From: Bacteroides_F sp964482605 | GTDB lineage: Bacteria; Bacillota; Clostridia; Lachnospirales; Lachnospiraceae | Assembly (NCBI GenBank): GCA_964482605.1 | Contig: CAYZYS010000064.1 | Span: 1-12,762, forward strand | Length of the DNA: 12,762 bases | Reading direction: 5' to 3' | Shown: piece by piece, positions 1-6,559 of the stretch | Position numbering within the stretch: the stretch's first letter is position 1 | Layout: every line of letters starts with the position of its first letter | Translations under genes and position numbers: made by a program | Notes under the pieces: model-generated | The model's database searches: none | The model's input: the letters and a program-made list of their open reading frames with translations, nothing else | Told to the model about the DNA's origin: nothing

Positions 1-3000
1 ATACTTACGTGAGAAGCACTGGAGTCTTTCAAGGAGCCTTGCATACGCGTCCATTGTATCAAAGCCGACCTTCCTTGCCATTGCAATGGCGTCCCTCTTG
101 GATTCCATCAGCCTGTATATTGCCTCAAATGATACCTGGGCTGAAAGCCCTGGCACCACGTCCTTCCAGTTTTCCGTGTCACAGGCGTCAAATACCCCTG
201 CCCTGTCATACAGTTCATAGACGACCTCGCCTATCATCTGCTTGCCCCTCTCAAGGAGGCCGTATGCGCGGCAGTAGATGTCAATTACGCCGTCAATCCA
301 CATCTGCGGCCATACCCCATGCGGGATTTTCCATGGGTTCAGCTTCAGTGGGTGGAAGTTCACGTTGCCAAGTGAATAAAACCTGAACCTTTCAGGCTCC
401 ACGAAGTTTGCAATCGTCCTCCAGTCCTGCTTCGGGTCCATGCAGACTATTCTTAGCCTCTTGCCTGTTGACTTCCTCCTGGTGTTGGCAAGCTCCGCTA
501 TGAGCCTCATTGCAAGGACCGTCTTCCCGACACGCGAGCCTGCCGTGATGATTCCATGCATTAGTTCCGACTCATCAAGCCTGTAATCACTTGGGGTGTT
601 GTAGCCGTGCTGCATTGTCCACCTCTCTGCCGATATGATGTTGCCTATGTAAATCTCACCCTTCATCATGGACGGGTAGGCAAACTTGGGGATGTCGTTG
701 ACCTCAGAGAACACGCCACCCTCACTCACGCGTGGGAGGTGCGAATATGCCACATATTCATCATTAAGCAGCACCGTGCAGTATTTGTACTGTTTTATGC
801 CGTAGACATCTTCCTTCGTCACGTCACTTGAGAAGGCGGCGAAATGGTACAGCAGGTGTTTCTGTTCCTCCAGTGAGAGTTCAAGCACCTGGAGTGGGCT
901 TACCATGGCATTCTCATTGTGCCAGGTTGACTTTGCGGTGGTCATTGCCGCCGCAAGGGCATCCTTGTTCGGGCAGGCAATGTAGACGTAAGTGTAAAAC
1001 GCGCCATTGCCCCTGAGTGACCTCTTGAGCCTTTCATTTTCAAACTCAAACATCTCAATGAGGTCCTTCACCTCCTGGTCAAGCCACTGGTGGCTCTTGT
1101 TGTAGCCTATTGACGGTGAGAACCCCATTGACGCGCTCATGCCCGTTGACACGCCACCGCTTGAGCCAAGGCTGTTGCTCCTTGAGTTGCCGGTGCTGTG
1201 CCCGTAGCCATTGGATGATGACACACTCTGGCTCTGCCCGTAGCTCTGCCCGGTGGAATCACTTGTGCCCGTCCCCTTGCTTACCCCGACGGACTGGCCT
1301 ATGCTCTGGCTGGTGCTTTGGCTGACACTCTGGCTTACTCCCTGGCTCACGCTCTGGCTGGTGCCATAGCTTGTCCCATGGCTCTGCCCCTGTGACAGTC
1401 CCTGGCTGGTGCCCACTGATTCACTTGACCCTATGCTGTAACCATATCCCTGGCTCAGGCTTTCCCCGATTGAAACGGAATTTGACGTGCCCATGCTGGT
1501 TCCCCAGCTTTCGCCAAGTGACTGCCCGTTGCTCACGCTGTAATTTTCACCTATGCTGTTGCTCGTGCTTGTGCCATAACTCTCACTGGACCCAACGCTG
1601 TGTCCCTGCCCGAAGCTGCTTGTCGTGCCATAGCTTTGCCCGTAGGTGTAGCTGTCGGATTCCGACAGGCTTTGTGATGACCCGTAGCTTGCGCCCTCGC
1701 TTGTGCCATTGCTGAGGCTCTGCCCGTAATTTGTGCTGCTACCGCCGCTTAATGAACCGCTTATGCCGTTACTGTAATTATAGCCATTTGACAGGCTGTT
1801 GCTGTAATTTTCCGAAGCTGACGTGCCGTTGCTGCTTGACCCGCCCAGGTTGATTCCCGCACCAAATGCCGACAGGCTGCCGCCTGAGTTTGTCACGGAG
1901 CCATCAGTCTCGCCAAGTGATATGCCTGCGGATTCCGATGAGCTTGTGCTCATTCCCCCATTTGAACTTGAGCCATTTGACCAACCGCTTGAGCTGCCCT
2001 GGCCAAAACTTTCGCCCACGCTGTGGCTGGTGCTGTAATTCTGTCCCAGTGAAATCCCGTTGCTCGTGCCGCTGCTGTGTCCCGTTGACTCACTTGATGA
2101 CTGTGAGTACCCCGTTGACTGGTTTTCGGAGAATGACTCACTGATTCCCTGGCTGTGGCTGGTGCCGCTTGAGAAGCTTTCACTCAGCCCATGGCTGGAA
2201 CTGGTGCTTTCACTGCTGCTCATTCCATAACTGGAACCAGTGCTTTCACCAAAGCTCTCCCCAATGTTCTGTCCCTGGCTGAGGTTAAGTGATTCCCCCT
2301 GGCTAATGCCCGTGTTGTGGCTTACGCCCTGGCTTATGTTGAGGCTCTCGCCAAAGTTTTCGCCCTGGCTTTCCCCCTGGCTGTAACTGAGGTTCTGCCC
2401 ATAGCTCTGGCTTGACGAGAATGAATTGGTAAGTGAGTTGCTGATGCTTTGCGACAGGTTCTCACTCACGCTGTGTGATATGTTGTTGCCCCAGTTTTCC
2501 CCGTTTGACTGGGAGTAACTCTGGTTGTCGGAGTAGCTGACCGAATCCGCGTCGGAATACCCATGGCTCCACCCGGAGTTGGAACCGTTGTTTGCCCCAT
2601 ACATCATCGGTATTGACAGGTTGAAGCTAAGCCCCGTGTTGCCCTGGAGCTGGTTGTACCACCCCGTCATCTGTCTCTCGTTCCTTGTCAGCCATGCCTG
2701 GAGTGTCGACACGCGTACCGGTGTGGAAAGTACCTGGATGATGTACTCATGGTCAGCCATGCCCATTATTATTTCCTCAAGGGTGCCCTGTGAGTCAGGG
2801 TTCATGTTCTTGCCGCCATACCCCTTGTTGCCCGCATCCTCGCCTGCCTTGCTTGCATAAGGGATTCCCCTCACCGACGTGATGTAGGTCATCTCATGCA
2901 TCTTTTCCTTGAGCCATTCCGTTTCCTGGGCATTAATCACCCTCATCTCAAGCACCCTGTAAGTGCCCTGCATGCTTGACGTGAAGCCCATGAAGTCGGC

Positions 3001-3429
3001 CTGGCATTTTTCCTTTGCCGCGTCGATGTCCTGTGCGACCGCCTGCACCCCGTAAAGGTACAAAAGCCCTATTGCCGTTGGCTTCATCACGTTTGCTATG
3101 ACCGTGAGCAGGTTTATCTCGCTTTCATAAACCGCAGCAAGCACCTGTTCGTGCTTGTCCATGAAGGACGTGCTTTGCTTTGAATCCTTCGGGAGCCTTA
3201 TGACCCTGACGAACTTGATTGCCTTGTAAAGCCTTTTCCTTTCCCCCGTCTCAGGGTTCATTGCCTCAAACTCATAGCAAAGGTACTTAAGCGGGCGGTC
3301 CTTGAAGTCCTTGTCATACTTGTCCTCGTATTCCACCCACGAGTTGATTATCCTGAAGTCATCAGACGGTGTCTCATTGTACCTGTCCGGCCTTATCAGG
3401 CTTTTGACGTCATATAGTGACAGTGCCAT
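1..3429 (-). CDS. HerA/VirB4-type ATPase with giant Ser-rich insertion (3' end outside window)
   Basis: The frame is open from ATG 3429, preceded by GGAAAGGGGG, to the left edge: 1143 codons, no stop. Residues 1-279 form a mixed alpha/beta N-terminal domain that I do not recognise. Residues 280-779 are an alternating Ser/Gly/Asn tract (listed separately). Residues 782 onward resemble HerA/VirB4-like (DUF87-type) ATPases: a GEIYIGNII strand, then P-loop AGSRVGKT at 963-970 (fits [AG]x4GK[ST]), then CMDPKQDWR, equivalent to the family's DPAKxEYR strand, and LNPWKIPHGVWP, equivalent to the LNPF segment. Walker B and the arginine finger must lie beyond the left edge. Members of this superfamily are hexameric motors that move DNA or protein, often at membranes in conjugation or packaging. 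A DNA-pumping role here is inference. No transmembrane helix was noticed in the visible part. Confidence 0.85.
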   Translation of the reverse strand, partial: MALSLYDVKSLIRPDRYNETPSDDFRIINSWVEYEDKYDKDFKDRPLKYLCYEFEAMNPETGERKRLYKAIKFVRVIRLPKDSKQSTSFMDKHEQVLAAVYESEINLLTVIANVMKPTAIGLLYLYGVQAVAQDIDAAKEKCQADFMGFTSSMQGTYRVLEMRVINAQETEWLKEKMHEMTYITSVRGIPYASKAGEDAGNKGYGGKNMNPDSQGTLEEIIMGMADHEYIIQVLSTPVRVSTLQAWLTRNERQMTGWYNQLQGNTGLSFNLSIPMMYGANNGSNSGWSHGYSDADSVSYSDNQSYSQSNGENWGNNISHSVSENLSQSISNSLTNSFSSSQSYGQNLSYSQGESQGENFGESLNISQGVSHNTGISQGESLNLSQGQNIGESFGESTGSSYGMSSSESTSSSHGLSESFSSGTSHSQGISESFSENQSTGYSQSSSESTGHSSGTSNGISLGQNYSTSHSVGESFGQGSSSGWSNGSSSNGGMSTSSSESAGISLGETDGSVTNSGGSLSAFGAGINLGGSSSNGTSASENYSNSLSNGYNYSNGISGSLSGGSSTNYGQSLSNGTSEGASYGSSQSLSESDSYTYGQSYGTTSSFGQGHSVGSSESYGTSTSNSIGENYSVSNGQSLGESWGTSMGTSNSVSIGESLSQGYGYSIGSSESVGTSQGLSQGQSHGTSYGTSQSVSQGVSQSVSQSTSQSIGQSVGVSKGTGTSDSTGQSYGQSQSVSSSNGYGHSTGNSRSNSLGSSGGVSTGMSASMGFSPSIGYNKSHQWLDQEVKDLIEMFEFENERLKRSLRGNGAFYTYVYIACPNKDALAAAMTTAKSTWHNENAMVSPLQVLELSLEEQKHLLYHFAAFSSDVTKEDVYGIKQYKYCTVLLNDEYVAYSHLPRVSEGGVFSEVNDIPKFAYPSMMKGEIYIGNIISAERWTMQHGYNTPSDYRLDESELMHGIITAGSRVGKTVLAMRLIAELANTRRKSTGKRLRIVCMDPKQDWRTIANFVEPERFRFYSLGNVNFHPLKLNPWKIPHGVWPQMWIDGVIDIYCRAYGLLERGKQMIGEVVYELYDRAGVFDACDTENWKDVVPGLSAQVSFEAIYRLMESKRDAIAMARKVGFDTMDAYARLLERLQCFSRKY
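1093..2592 (-). repeat. 500-residue alternating [S/G/N]-X tract inside the ATPase gene
   Basis: This is residues 280-779 of the ATPase. Pairing residues from N280 gives Ser, Gly or Asn (rarely Thr or Ala) at even positions through S520. From G523 to S779 the small residues fall at odd positions instead. The partner positions are variable: Q, E, Y, H, T, V, I, L, F, W. A short example is SQGESQGENFGES. Serine is encoded by a mix of AGC, AGT, TCA, TCC and TCG, so the pattern is held at protein level and is not recent DNA slippage. Strict two-residue periodicity is typical of extended beta-strands with one small-residue face. Confidence 0.85.
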
Positions 3430-3589
3430 GGCGCATACCCCCTTTCCATTGTCATGCCGGCTTCTTCCCATGCCGGCGGTCTTTCCATGGTTCATGTTTT
3501 CAGTATGGATGAAGCCTGCCATTCATGTGCGTGCCGTGAAGGTCATGGTAAGCCATGGTAAAAGGGTGTGTCTGGTTCACATTACTGAT

Positions 3590-3618
3590 ATTATGGCAAA
3601 AAAAATGACACGGGTAAA
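3590..3618 (-). promoter_or_regulatory. Possible weak promoter of the ATPase gene, overlapping the upstream terminator
   Basis: On the minus strand, TTTACC (3618-3613) and CATAAT (3595-3590) are separated by 17 nt. The -10 context TTGCCATAAT resembles TTGCCATACT in the promoter upstream of the 41-residue peptide. A GTTTGCC box (3640-3634) lies 37 nt upstream of the -10, about one helical turn further than in the five module promoters. The site overlaps the terminator hairpin, so the assignment is tentative. The remaining leader (3430-3589) holds a repeated GCCGGCATG (3454-3480) and the ribosome binding site. Confidence 0.35.
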
Positions 3619-3630
3619 AACCCGTGCCAT
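3598..3630 (-). terminator. Intrinsic terminator after the Rpn fragment
   Basis: On the minus strand a 9-bp stem (GGCACGGGT with ACCCGTGTC, including one G-U pair) with a short T loop is followed by A and then eight T residues (3605-3598). It lies 44 nt past the stop of the Rpn fragment and ahead of the ATPase. On the plus strand the stem has a mismatch and the U tract is displaced, so it works mainly for minus-strand transcripts. Confidence 0.8.
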
Positions 3631-3673
3631 AAAGGCAAACTTTTTTTTGACCTGTTGCCCATGCAAACATGGC

Positions 3674-3925
3674 TCACTGCTTATTGAGTTCATTTGCATA
3701 ATTAATCTGTTCGTCTTCCGGAATCTTAAGGGCATTCATGGCCTGTTCCGCCGACAACCCCATGCTCTCCATGAGGTTCCGGATGGATGAAAGAATCCCC
3801 TGGGCAATTCCCTGGGTAATTCCCTGGGCAACTCCCTGGGCAATCCCCTTGTTGTATCCTTTTTCCTCTATCCCTTTGCTCAAGTTACACATGACGGACA
3901 CCTCCCTTTCCAATGACCTTGTCAT
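3674..3925 (-). CDS. Orphan C-terminal fragment of an Rpn/PD-(D/E)XK-family protein
   Basis: The reading frame from ATG 3925 encodes 83 residues: MTRSLEREVSVMCNLSKG, a repetitive linker GIAQGVAQGITQGIAQGI, then a small helical end (SIRNLMESMGLSAEQAMNALKIPEDE). This closely resembles the C-terminal third of clostridial Rpn-like PD-(D/E)XK 'transposase' proteins. The catalytic nuclease domain is absent. Homologous-looking residues (PEEKKKILEDDFSIG) extend upstream to about 3980 without an ATG; an ATG at 4123 would extend the frame but lies upstream of the promoter seen at 3987-4015. It is either a decayed remnant or a free-standing small protein like RpnS, the C-terminal product that restrains Rpn nucleases. 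No strong ribosome binding site lies at 3925; GGAGG is 17 nt away. Confidence 0.6.
   Translation of the reverse strand: MTRSLEREVSVMCNLSKGIEEKGYNKGIAQGVAQGITQGIAQGILSSIRNLMESMGLSAEQAMNALKIPEDEQINYANELNKQ
3794..3841 (-). repeat. Four 12-bp tandem repeats encoding the GIAQ linker
   Basis: Plus-strand units aatcccctgggc, aattccctgggt, aattccctgggc and aactccctgggc follow each other without gaps, with a partial fifth copy to 3850. They encode the G-I/V-A/T-Q repeats of the Rpn fragment. Expandable linkers of this kind are common at this point in Rpn-like proteins. Confidence 0.85.
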
Positions 3926-3986
3926 TCCAATGGAAAAATCATCCTCCAGGATTTTCTTCTTTTCCTCTGGCTTCCTTTCTGGTGTT

Positions 3987-4015
3987 GTTATACCATGTGT
4001 ATATGTGATTTTCAA
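3987..4015 (-). promoter_or_regulatory. Sigma70-type promoter of the Rpn fragment
   Basis: On the minus strand, TTGAAA (4015-4010), a 17-nt spacer ending in TGG, and TATAAC (3992-3987) form a near-consensus promoter with an extended -10. The predicted start near 3980 gives a leader of about 55 nt before ATG 3925. It has a conventional -35, unlike the module promoters elsewhere in the window. Confidence 0.7.
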
Positions 4016-4097
4016 TGTTTTCCCACAAAAAGTTGTCTTACTCACGACTAAAGTCACAAATGTGCGACGACTTGTCATCAATTCAGTATAATGAAAT

Positions 4098-4122
4098 TGG
4101 CACGGGCTTTCCACCCGTGCCA
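4098..4122 (-). terminator. Perfect 9-bp hairpin after the DUF2786-like gene
   Basis: TGGCACGGG pairs perfectly with CCCGTGCCA around a 7-nt loop, 28 nt past the stop at 4151. The following sequence AATTTCATTAT is AT-rich but has no proper U tract, so termination may be weak. The stem core matches that of the terminator at 3607-3628. Confidence 0.45.
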
Positions 4123-4150
4123 TACCCTGTTGTGGGTACTGAAGGCATGC

Positions 4151-4807
4151 CTATTTCCTAGTGTCCTTGTCCTTCCCCACCATTGCCACCGGGGGTGCCT
4201 GTCTTTCACCCATTCCGGGAAGGAACCTGTCAGGGTCGTGTTTTTTGTCAAGGAAGTTTTGGAATATGTCACAGAGGACTTGTTCATCCGCCTGGGCAAT
4301 GGCAAAGGCAAGCCCGACCATGACACAGGCTGTGGTTTCCATTGACGCGTCCTTTATTCCCTGCTTTTCCATGAATGCGCCCGCAAAGTCAACGGCCTCT
4401 TCCTCAATGAGGTGTCCGTAAAATGCCATGTAAAGGTCTATCTGCTGTTCCTCAAGCCCGGTCGTTGACATGGTGTAGACAACCATGTTGTCACCGGGTG
4501 CGTCACTTCTCCTTATGTTTTTTGGTGCCCATTCATGCACAAGCTTGGGGTCAAACTTGACCACCATTCCCAGCACGTTGAAGAGGAGCCTTTGCTGGAT
4601 GGTCCCCACGGCACGGTATTCACGCGGGCGGCGGATGTTGAAGTCATCCAGCTCGTCAAGGATTTCAAGGTCATACATCTGGCGCAGCTTCTCGCACAGC
4701 CTTTCGGCGGTTTCCTTTTCCCCGCCTACCCCCCTTTCGGCAAGCTCCTTTATTTTCCTGTACTTTTCAATTATTGCCTTTTTCTGTTCCCCTGTCAGTT
4801 TCTTCAT
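4151..4807 (-). CDS. DUF2786-like domain protein, 218 aa
   Basis: The N-terminal segment (about residues 8-47: KKAIIEKYRKIKELAERG, then KETAERLCEKLRQMYDLEI) matches the pattern of DUF2786, a small helical domain common in phage and plasmid proteins. The remainder (residues about 60-200) is predicted helical and unrecognised: an acidic middle (LEEQQIDLYMAFYGHLIEEEAVDFAGAF) followed by a basic tail ending KDKDTRK. An in-frame TGA two codons upstream fixes ATG 4807 as the first possible ATG, although the nearest Shine-Dalgarno-like AAAAGGA is 13 nt away. It has its own module promoter at 4907-4947 and lies just downstream of ssb, so a role in nucleic-acid metabolism is possible but only inferred. 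Confidence 0.75.
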   Translation of the reverse strand: MKKLTGEQKKAIIEKYRKIKELAERGVGGEKETAERLCEKLRQMYDLEILDELDDFNIRRPREYRAVGTIQQRLLFNVLGMVVKFDPKLVHEWAPKNIRRSDAPGDNMVVYTMSTTGLEEQQIDLYMAFYGHLIEEEAVDFAGAFMEKQGIKDASMETTACVMVGLAFAIAQADEQVLCDIFQNFLDKKHDPDRFLPGMGERQAPPVAMVGKDKDTRK

Positions 4808-4906
4808 GGCTCATTTCAGGTCCTTTTCCCATTGCCTTTGTACGGTGTTTGCACGACACGGGGTGGACCGTCCTCCTTTCTTGGATTTGTTTTTTCTTAT
4901 GGGTTC

Positions 4907-4947
4907 ATTATACCACATTGGGAGGCGGGTTCATGTTGTGGCAAACG
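4907..4947 (-). promoter_or_regulatory. Module promoter A (DUF2786-like gene)
   Basis: On the minus strand, CGTTTGCCACAA (TTGCCA at 4944-4939) is followed after 26 nt by TATAAT (4912-4907) in the context ATGTGGTATAATG, an extended -10. No TTGACA-like -35 occurs at 17 nt. CCACA in the box and TGTGG before the -10 are inverted copies. The leader to the ATG is about 100 nt. Confidence 0.7.
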
Positions 4948-4981
4948 TAATGCAAAATGGACGGTGGCGGAAAATCATGCC

Positions 4982-5029
4982 AAAAAAAAAGGAAGATGCC
5001 ATACCTTTGCATGACATCATTCCCTTTTT
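4982..5029 (-). terminator. Intrinsic terminator of ssb
   Basis: Left arm AAAAAGGGAATGATGTC (5029-5013) pairs with GGCATCTTCCTTTTT with two single-base bulges and one G-U pair. Nine T residues (4990-4982) follow on the minus strand. It starts 10 nt after the ssb stop. Confidence 0.75.
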
Positions 5030-5039
5030 GGTTCCGGAA

Positions 5040-5468
5040 TTAGTTGAACGGAAGACCCTCGTCCTCAAGTCCATCTTCAATGTTCATGAAGCCACCGTCT
5101 GCCGCGGCACTCGGCTGCGGTGCAGGTGACGGGCTGCCTGAGGAAGCTGACTTGGACTCGGCAAACTCAATGTCATCCACGTTGATGTCCGTGGTATATA
5201 CCTTCTGGCCATCCTTGTTGGTGTAGCTTCCGGTACGGATGCTGCCCCTCAGGACAACCTTGGTGCCCTGGCGGAGGTACTTCTCGGCAAACTCCGCGCG
5301 CTTTCCAAAAGTCACGCAGTTGATGAAGTCAGTCTGCTGCTGTCCATCCTTTCCTCCCCTTCTGTCAACGGCAAGCGCAAACCTTGCAATTGCCGTGCTT
5401 GTCTCGCCCTGTGAATACCTGACGTCAGGGTCCCTTGTCAATCTTCCCATCAATATTACACTGTTCAT
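5040..5468 (-). CDS. ssb: Single-stranded DNA-binding protein
   Basis: This 142-residue protein has the bacterial SSB OB-fold from residue 1 to about 107: MNSVILMGRLTRDPDVRYS, FALAVDR, DFINCVTFGKRAEFAEKYL, KGT-like TKVVLRGSIRTGSYTNKDG and TTDINVDDIEFAESK are all typical. A short Ser/Pro/Ala-rich linker follows, then an acidic tip ending EDEGLPFN, a variant of the DDDLPF tail that recruits replication and repair partners; the extra terminal Asn is unusual. It coats single-stranded DNA during replication, recombination or transfer. ATG 5468 has GAGAAAGAGG 5 nt upstream. The gene follows a module promoter and a leader RNA with its own intrinsic terminator, so its expression may depend on read-through. 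SSBs encoded on mobile elements commonly support their own replication or conjugation. Confidence 0.97.
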   Translation of the reverse strand: MNSVILMGRLTRDPDVRYSQGETSTAIARFALAVDRRGGKDGQQQTDFINCVTFGKRAEFAEKYLRQGTKVVLRGSIRTGSYTNKDGQKVYTTDINVDDIEFAESKSASSGSPSPAPQPSAAADGGFMNIEDGLEDEGLPFN

Positions 5469-5552
5469 GTTACACCTCTTTCTCCGGAACTTTTGCGCCT
5501 CCGGTACGCATGATTTGATTTTTCGGTTCTAGTATGTAAGATGTTCCCATGG

Positions 5553-5583
5553 AAAAAAGGCGTGGACTGAGGCAATCCACGCC
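5553..5583 (-). terminator. Intrinsic terminator between promoter B and ssb
   Basis: A perfect 8-bp GGCGTGGA/TCCACGCC stem with a 9-nt loop is followed on the minus strand by six T residues. It lies 84 nt upstream of the ssb ATG, so it would end most transcripts unless antitermination occurs or ssb has another promoter. Only a weak CATACT -10 candidate (near 5533) was seen downstream. Confidence 0.8.
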
Positions 5584-5669
5584 CCCGCTTGGGACACTCC
5601 CGGCTGCCGCCGCCGGGGGACAGGGTTATGAATCCTGTGCCAGACTGCCCGTGTCCCTCACTTCTTATT
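5553..5669 (-). ncRNA. Structured leader or small RNA upstream of ssb
   Basis: The transcript from module promoter B would start near 5669 and run into an intrinsic terminator at 5583-5553. Between them, GGGACAC (5657-5651) can pair with GTGTCCC (5597-5591), enclosing two hairpins: ACAGG/CCTGT (5638-5634 with 5624-5620, 9-nt loop) and CCCGGC/GCCGGG (5617-5612 with 5604-5599, 7-nt loop). This is a three-way junction plus terminator in about 115 nt. It could be an independent small RNA or a transcription attenuator for ssb. It does not match any riboswitch class whose consensus I can recall. Confidence 0.55.
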
Positions 5670-5675
5670 GTAACC

Positions 5676-5716
5676 ATTATACCACATTGGTCACTTGCCT
5701 TGTTTTGTGGCAAACG
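5676..5716 (-). promoter_or_regulatory. Module promoter B (leader RNA and ssb)
   Basis: On the minus strand, GCGTTTGCCACAAAA (TTGCCA at 5713-5708), 26 nt, then TATAAT (5681-5676) in the context CCAATGTGGTATAATGG. The -10 context is nearly identical to promoter A (CCAATGTGGTATAATG), while the intervening bases differ. Confidence 0.75.
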
Positions 5717-5737
5717 CATGGTATGTCATTTTTCCTA

Positions 5738-5788
5738 TGGCAAACACCATGCCAACTGTCCTTTCATGCGGAATGGGCATGTTTGCCA
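5738..5788. promoter_or_regulatory. Inverted TTTGCCA repeat upstream of promoter B
   Basis: On the plus strand TGGCAAAC-acc-ATGCC (5738-5753) and GGCATGTTTGCCA (5776-5788) form an inverted pair around a 22-nt centre. The arms repeat the TTTGCCA word of the promoter box, and the proximal copy lies 30 bp from the promoter box. This looks like an operator or enhancer for the same protein. The intergenic region 5469-5834 otherwise contains only the leader RNA and the terminators listed. Confidence 0.5.
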
Positions 5789-5801
5789 CGGTGGCACCGG
5801 G

Positions 5802-5822
5802 AAAAACCATGGAGGCCCATGG
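5802..5822 (-). terminator. Short terminator after the HD-domain gene
   Basis: On the minus strand CCATGG-GCCT-CCATGG forms a 6-bp stem followed by TTTTT (5806-5802), 12 nt past the stop. The stem is short, so strength is uncertain. Confidence 0.55.
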
Positions 5823-5834
5823 CATCAGGCACCT

Positions 5835-6497
5835 TTAGGCGTGTGGCTGGTTTTCCCCTGTGGATTCTGTTGTGCCCGCATATGCCTGGACGTTTCCGTC
5901 CTTTCCCTCCATGAAGTGGGATGCTATTATGTCTGCGGAATGCAGTGCCCATATGACAGGGTACTTCTCAATGGCATTGCTCAAGGTAAGCGTGTCACTT
6001 TCAGTATAGCCCATGTGCCACCTGATTGCATACCTTTCCTCAGCCTTCAGTTTCATGAATTCCTCAATCATCATGACGGATTTTTCGCCATGGCCGTAAG
6101 GAACCTTGTCATCCACCTCGAATGTCTCATATTGTTCCCACTTGTTGTCCTTGTCCTTCCTCCATTTCATGACGGTTGAATAAAAGTTCGTTTTGCAGAT
6201 GTCATGGAGCAGGGCCATGATTACAAGGCTTTCCTCGGTGATTGTGGCCACGCTTTTCCCTGCCGCAATGAATGAGTACGTGCCATCGTCATTTGCCATC
6301 AGGCTTGCCCTTAATGCATCCAGCACGTTAAGTGAATGCTGGAGGAGGCCGCCTGCCACTGAAAGGTGGAACCTTGTGCTTGCGGGTGCGGAGTACATGT
6401 CGCTTTTCCTGATGTACCCCATCAGCCTGTCAGCACCCTCCCTGTCCACCTTTGCCATTTCCCTTTCAAACCTGTCAATGTTCGCCTGTATGTCCAT
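5835..6497 (-). CDS. HD-domain phosphohydrolase, 220 aa
   Basis: The protein has the metal-binding pattern of the HD superfamily: H54 in AGGLLQHSLNVLDAL, H98-D99 in MALLHDICK, H136 in YGHGEKSVMMIEE, H161 in IRWHMG and D189 in LHSADI. The arrangement is close to the HD domain of YhaM-type 3'-5' exonucleases, but the N-terminal OB-fold of YhaM is missing; residues 1-40 are a helical extension. HD proteins hydrolyse phosphate esters of nucleotides or nucleic acids, and the substrate here cannot be told from sequence. ATG 6497 follows AGGAGGGCAACG, an excellent Shine-Dalgarno at normal spacing; a longer frame to 6539 would lie within the leader. It is a single-gene unit with promoter C and a short terminator. 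Confidence 0.88.
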   Translation of the reverse strand: MDIQANIDRFEREMAKVDREGADRLMGYIRKSDMYSAPASTRFHLSVAGGLLQHSLNVLDALRASLMANDDGTYSFIAAGKSVATITEESLVIMALLHDICKTNFYSTVMKWRKDKDNKWEQYETFEVDDKVPYGHGEKSVMMIEEFMKLKAEERYAIRWHMGYTESDTLTLSNAIEKYPVIWALHSADIIASHFMEGKDGNVQAYAGTTESTGENQPHA

Positions 6498-6559
6498 CGT
6501 TGCCCTCCTTTTTTTTTCAGTACCGCACCTTGGCGGCAATTTTTTTGTATCTGCCCATT

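Noticed and set aside
1093..2592. CRISPR-like or satellite array
   Set aside because: The DNA looks repetitive but there is no fixed repeat unit or spacer length; the periodicity is at the level of alternating codons in one open frame with mixed synonymous codons.
3674..4123. 149-codon form of the Rpn fragment starting at 4123
   Set aside because: The start lies within a hairpin upstream of the promoter at 3987-4015, and the first 40 or so residues do not resemble the family.
5553..5669. Assignment of the ssb leader to a known riboswitch class
   Set aside because: I compared it from memory with cobalamin, c-di-GMP and glutamine consensus elements and saw no match; naming a class would be a guess.
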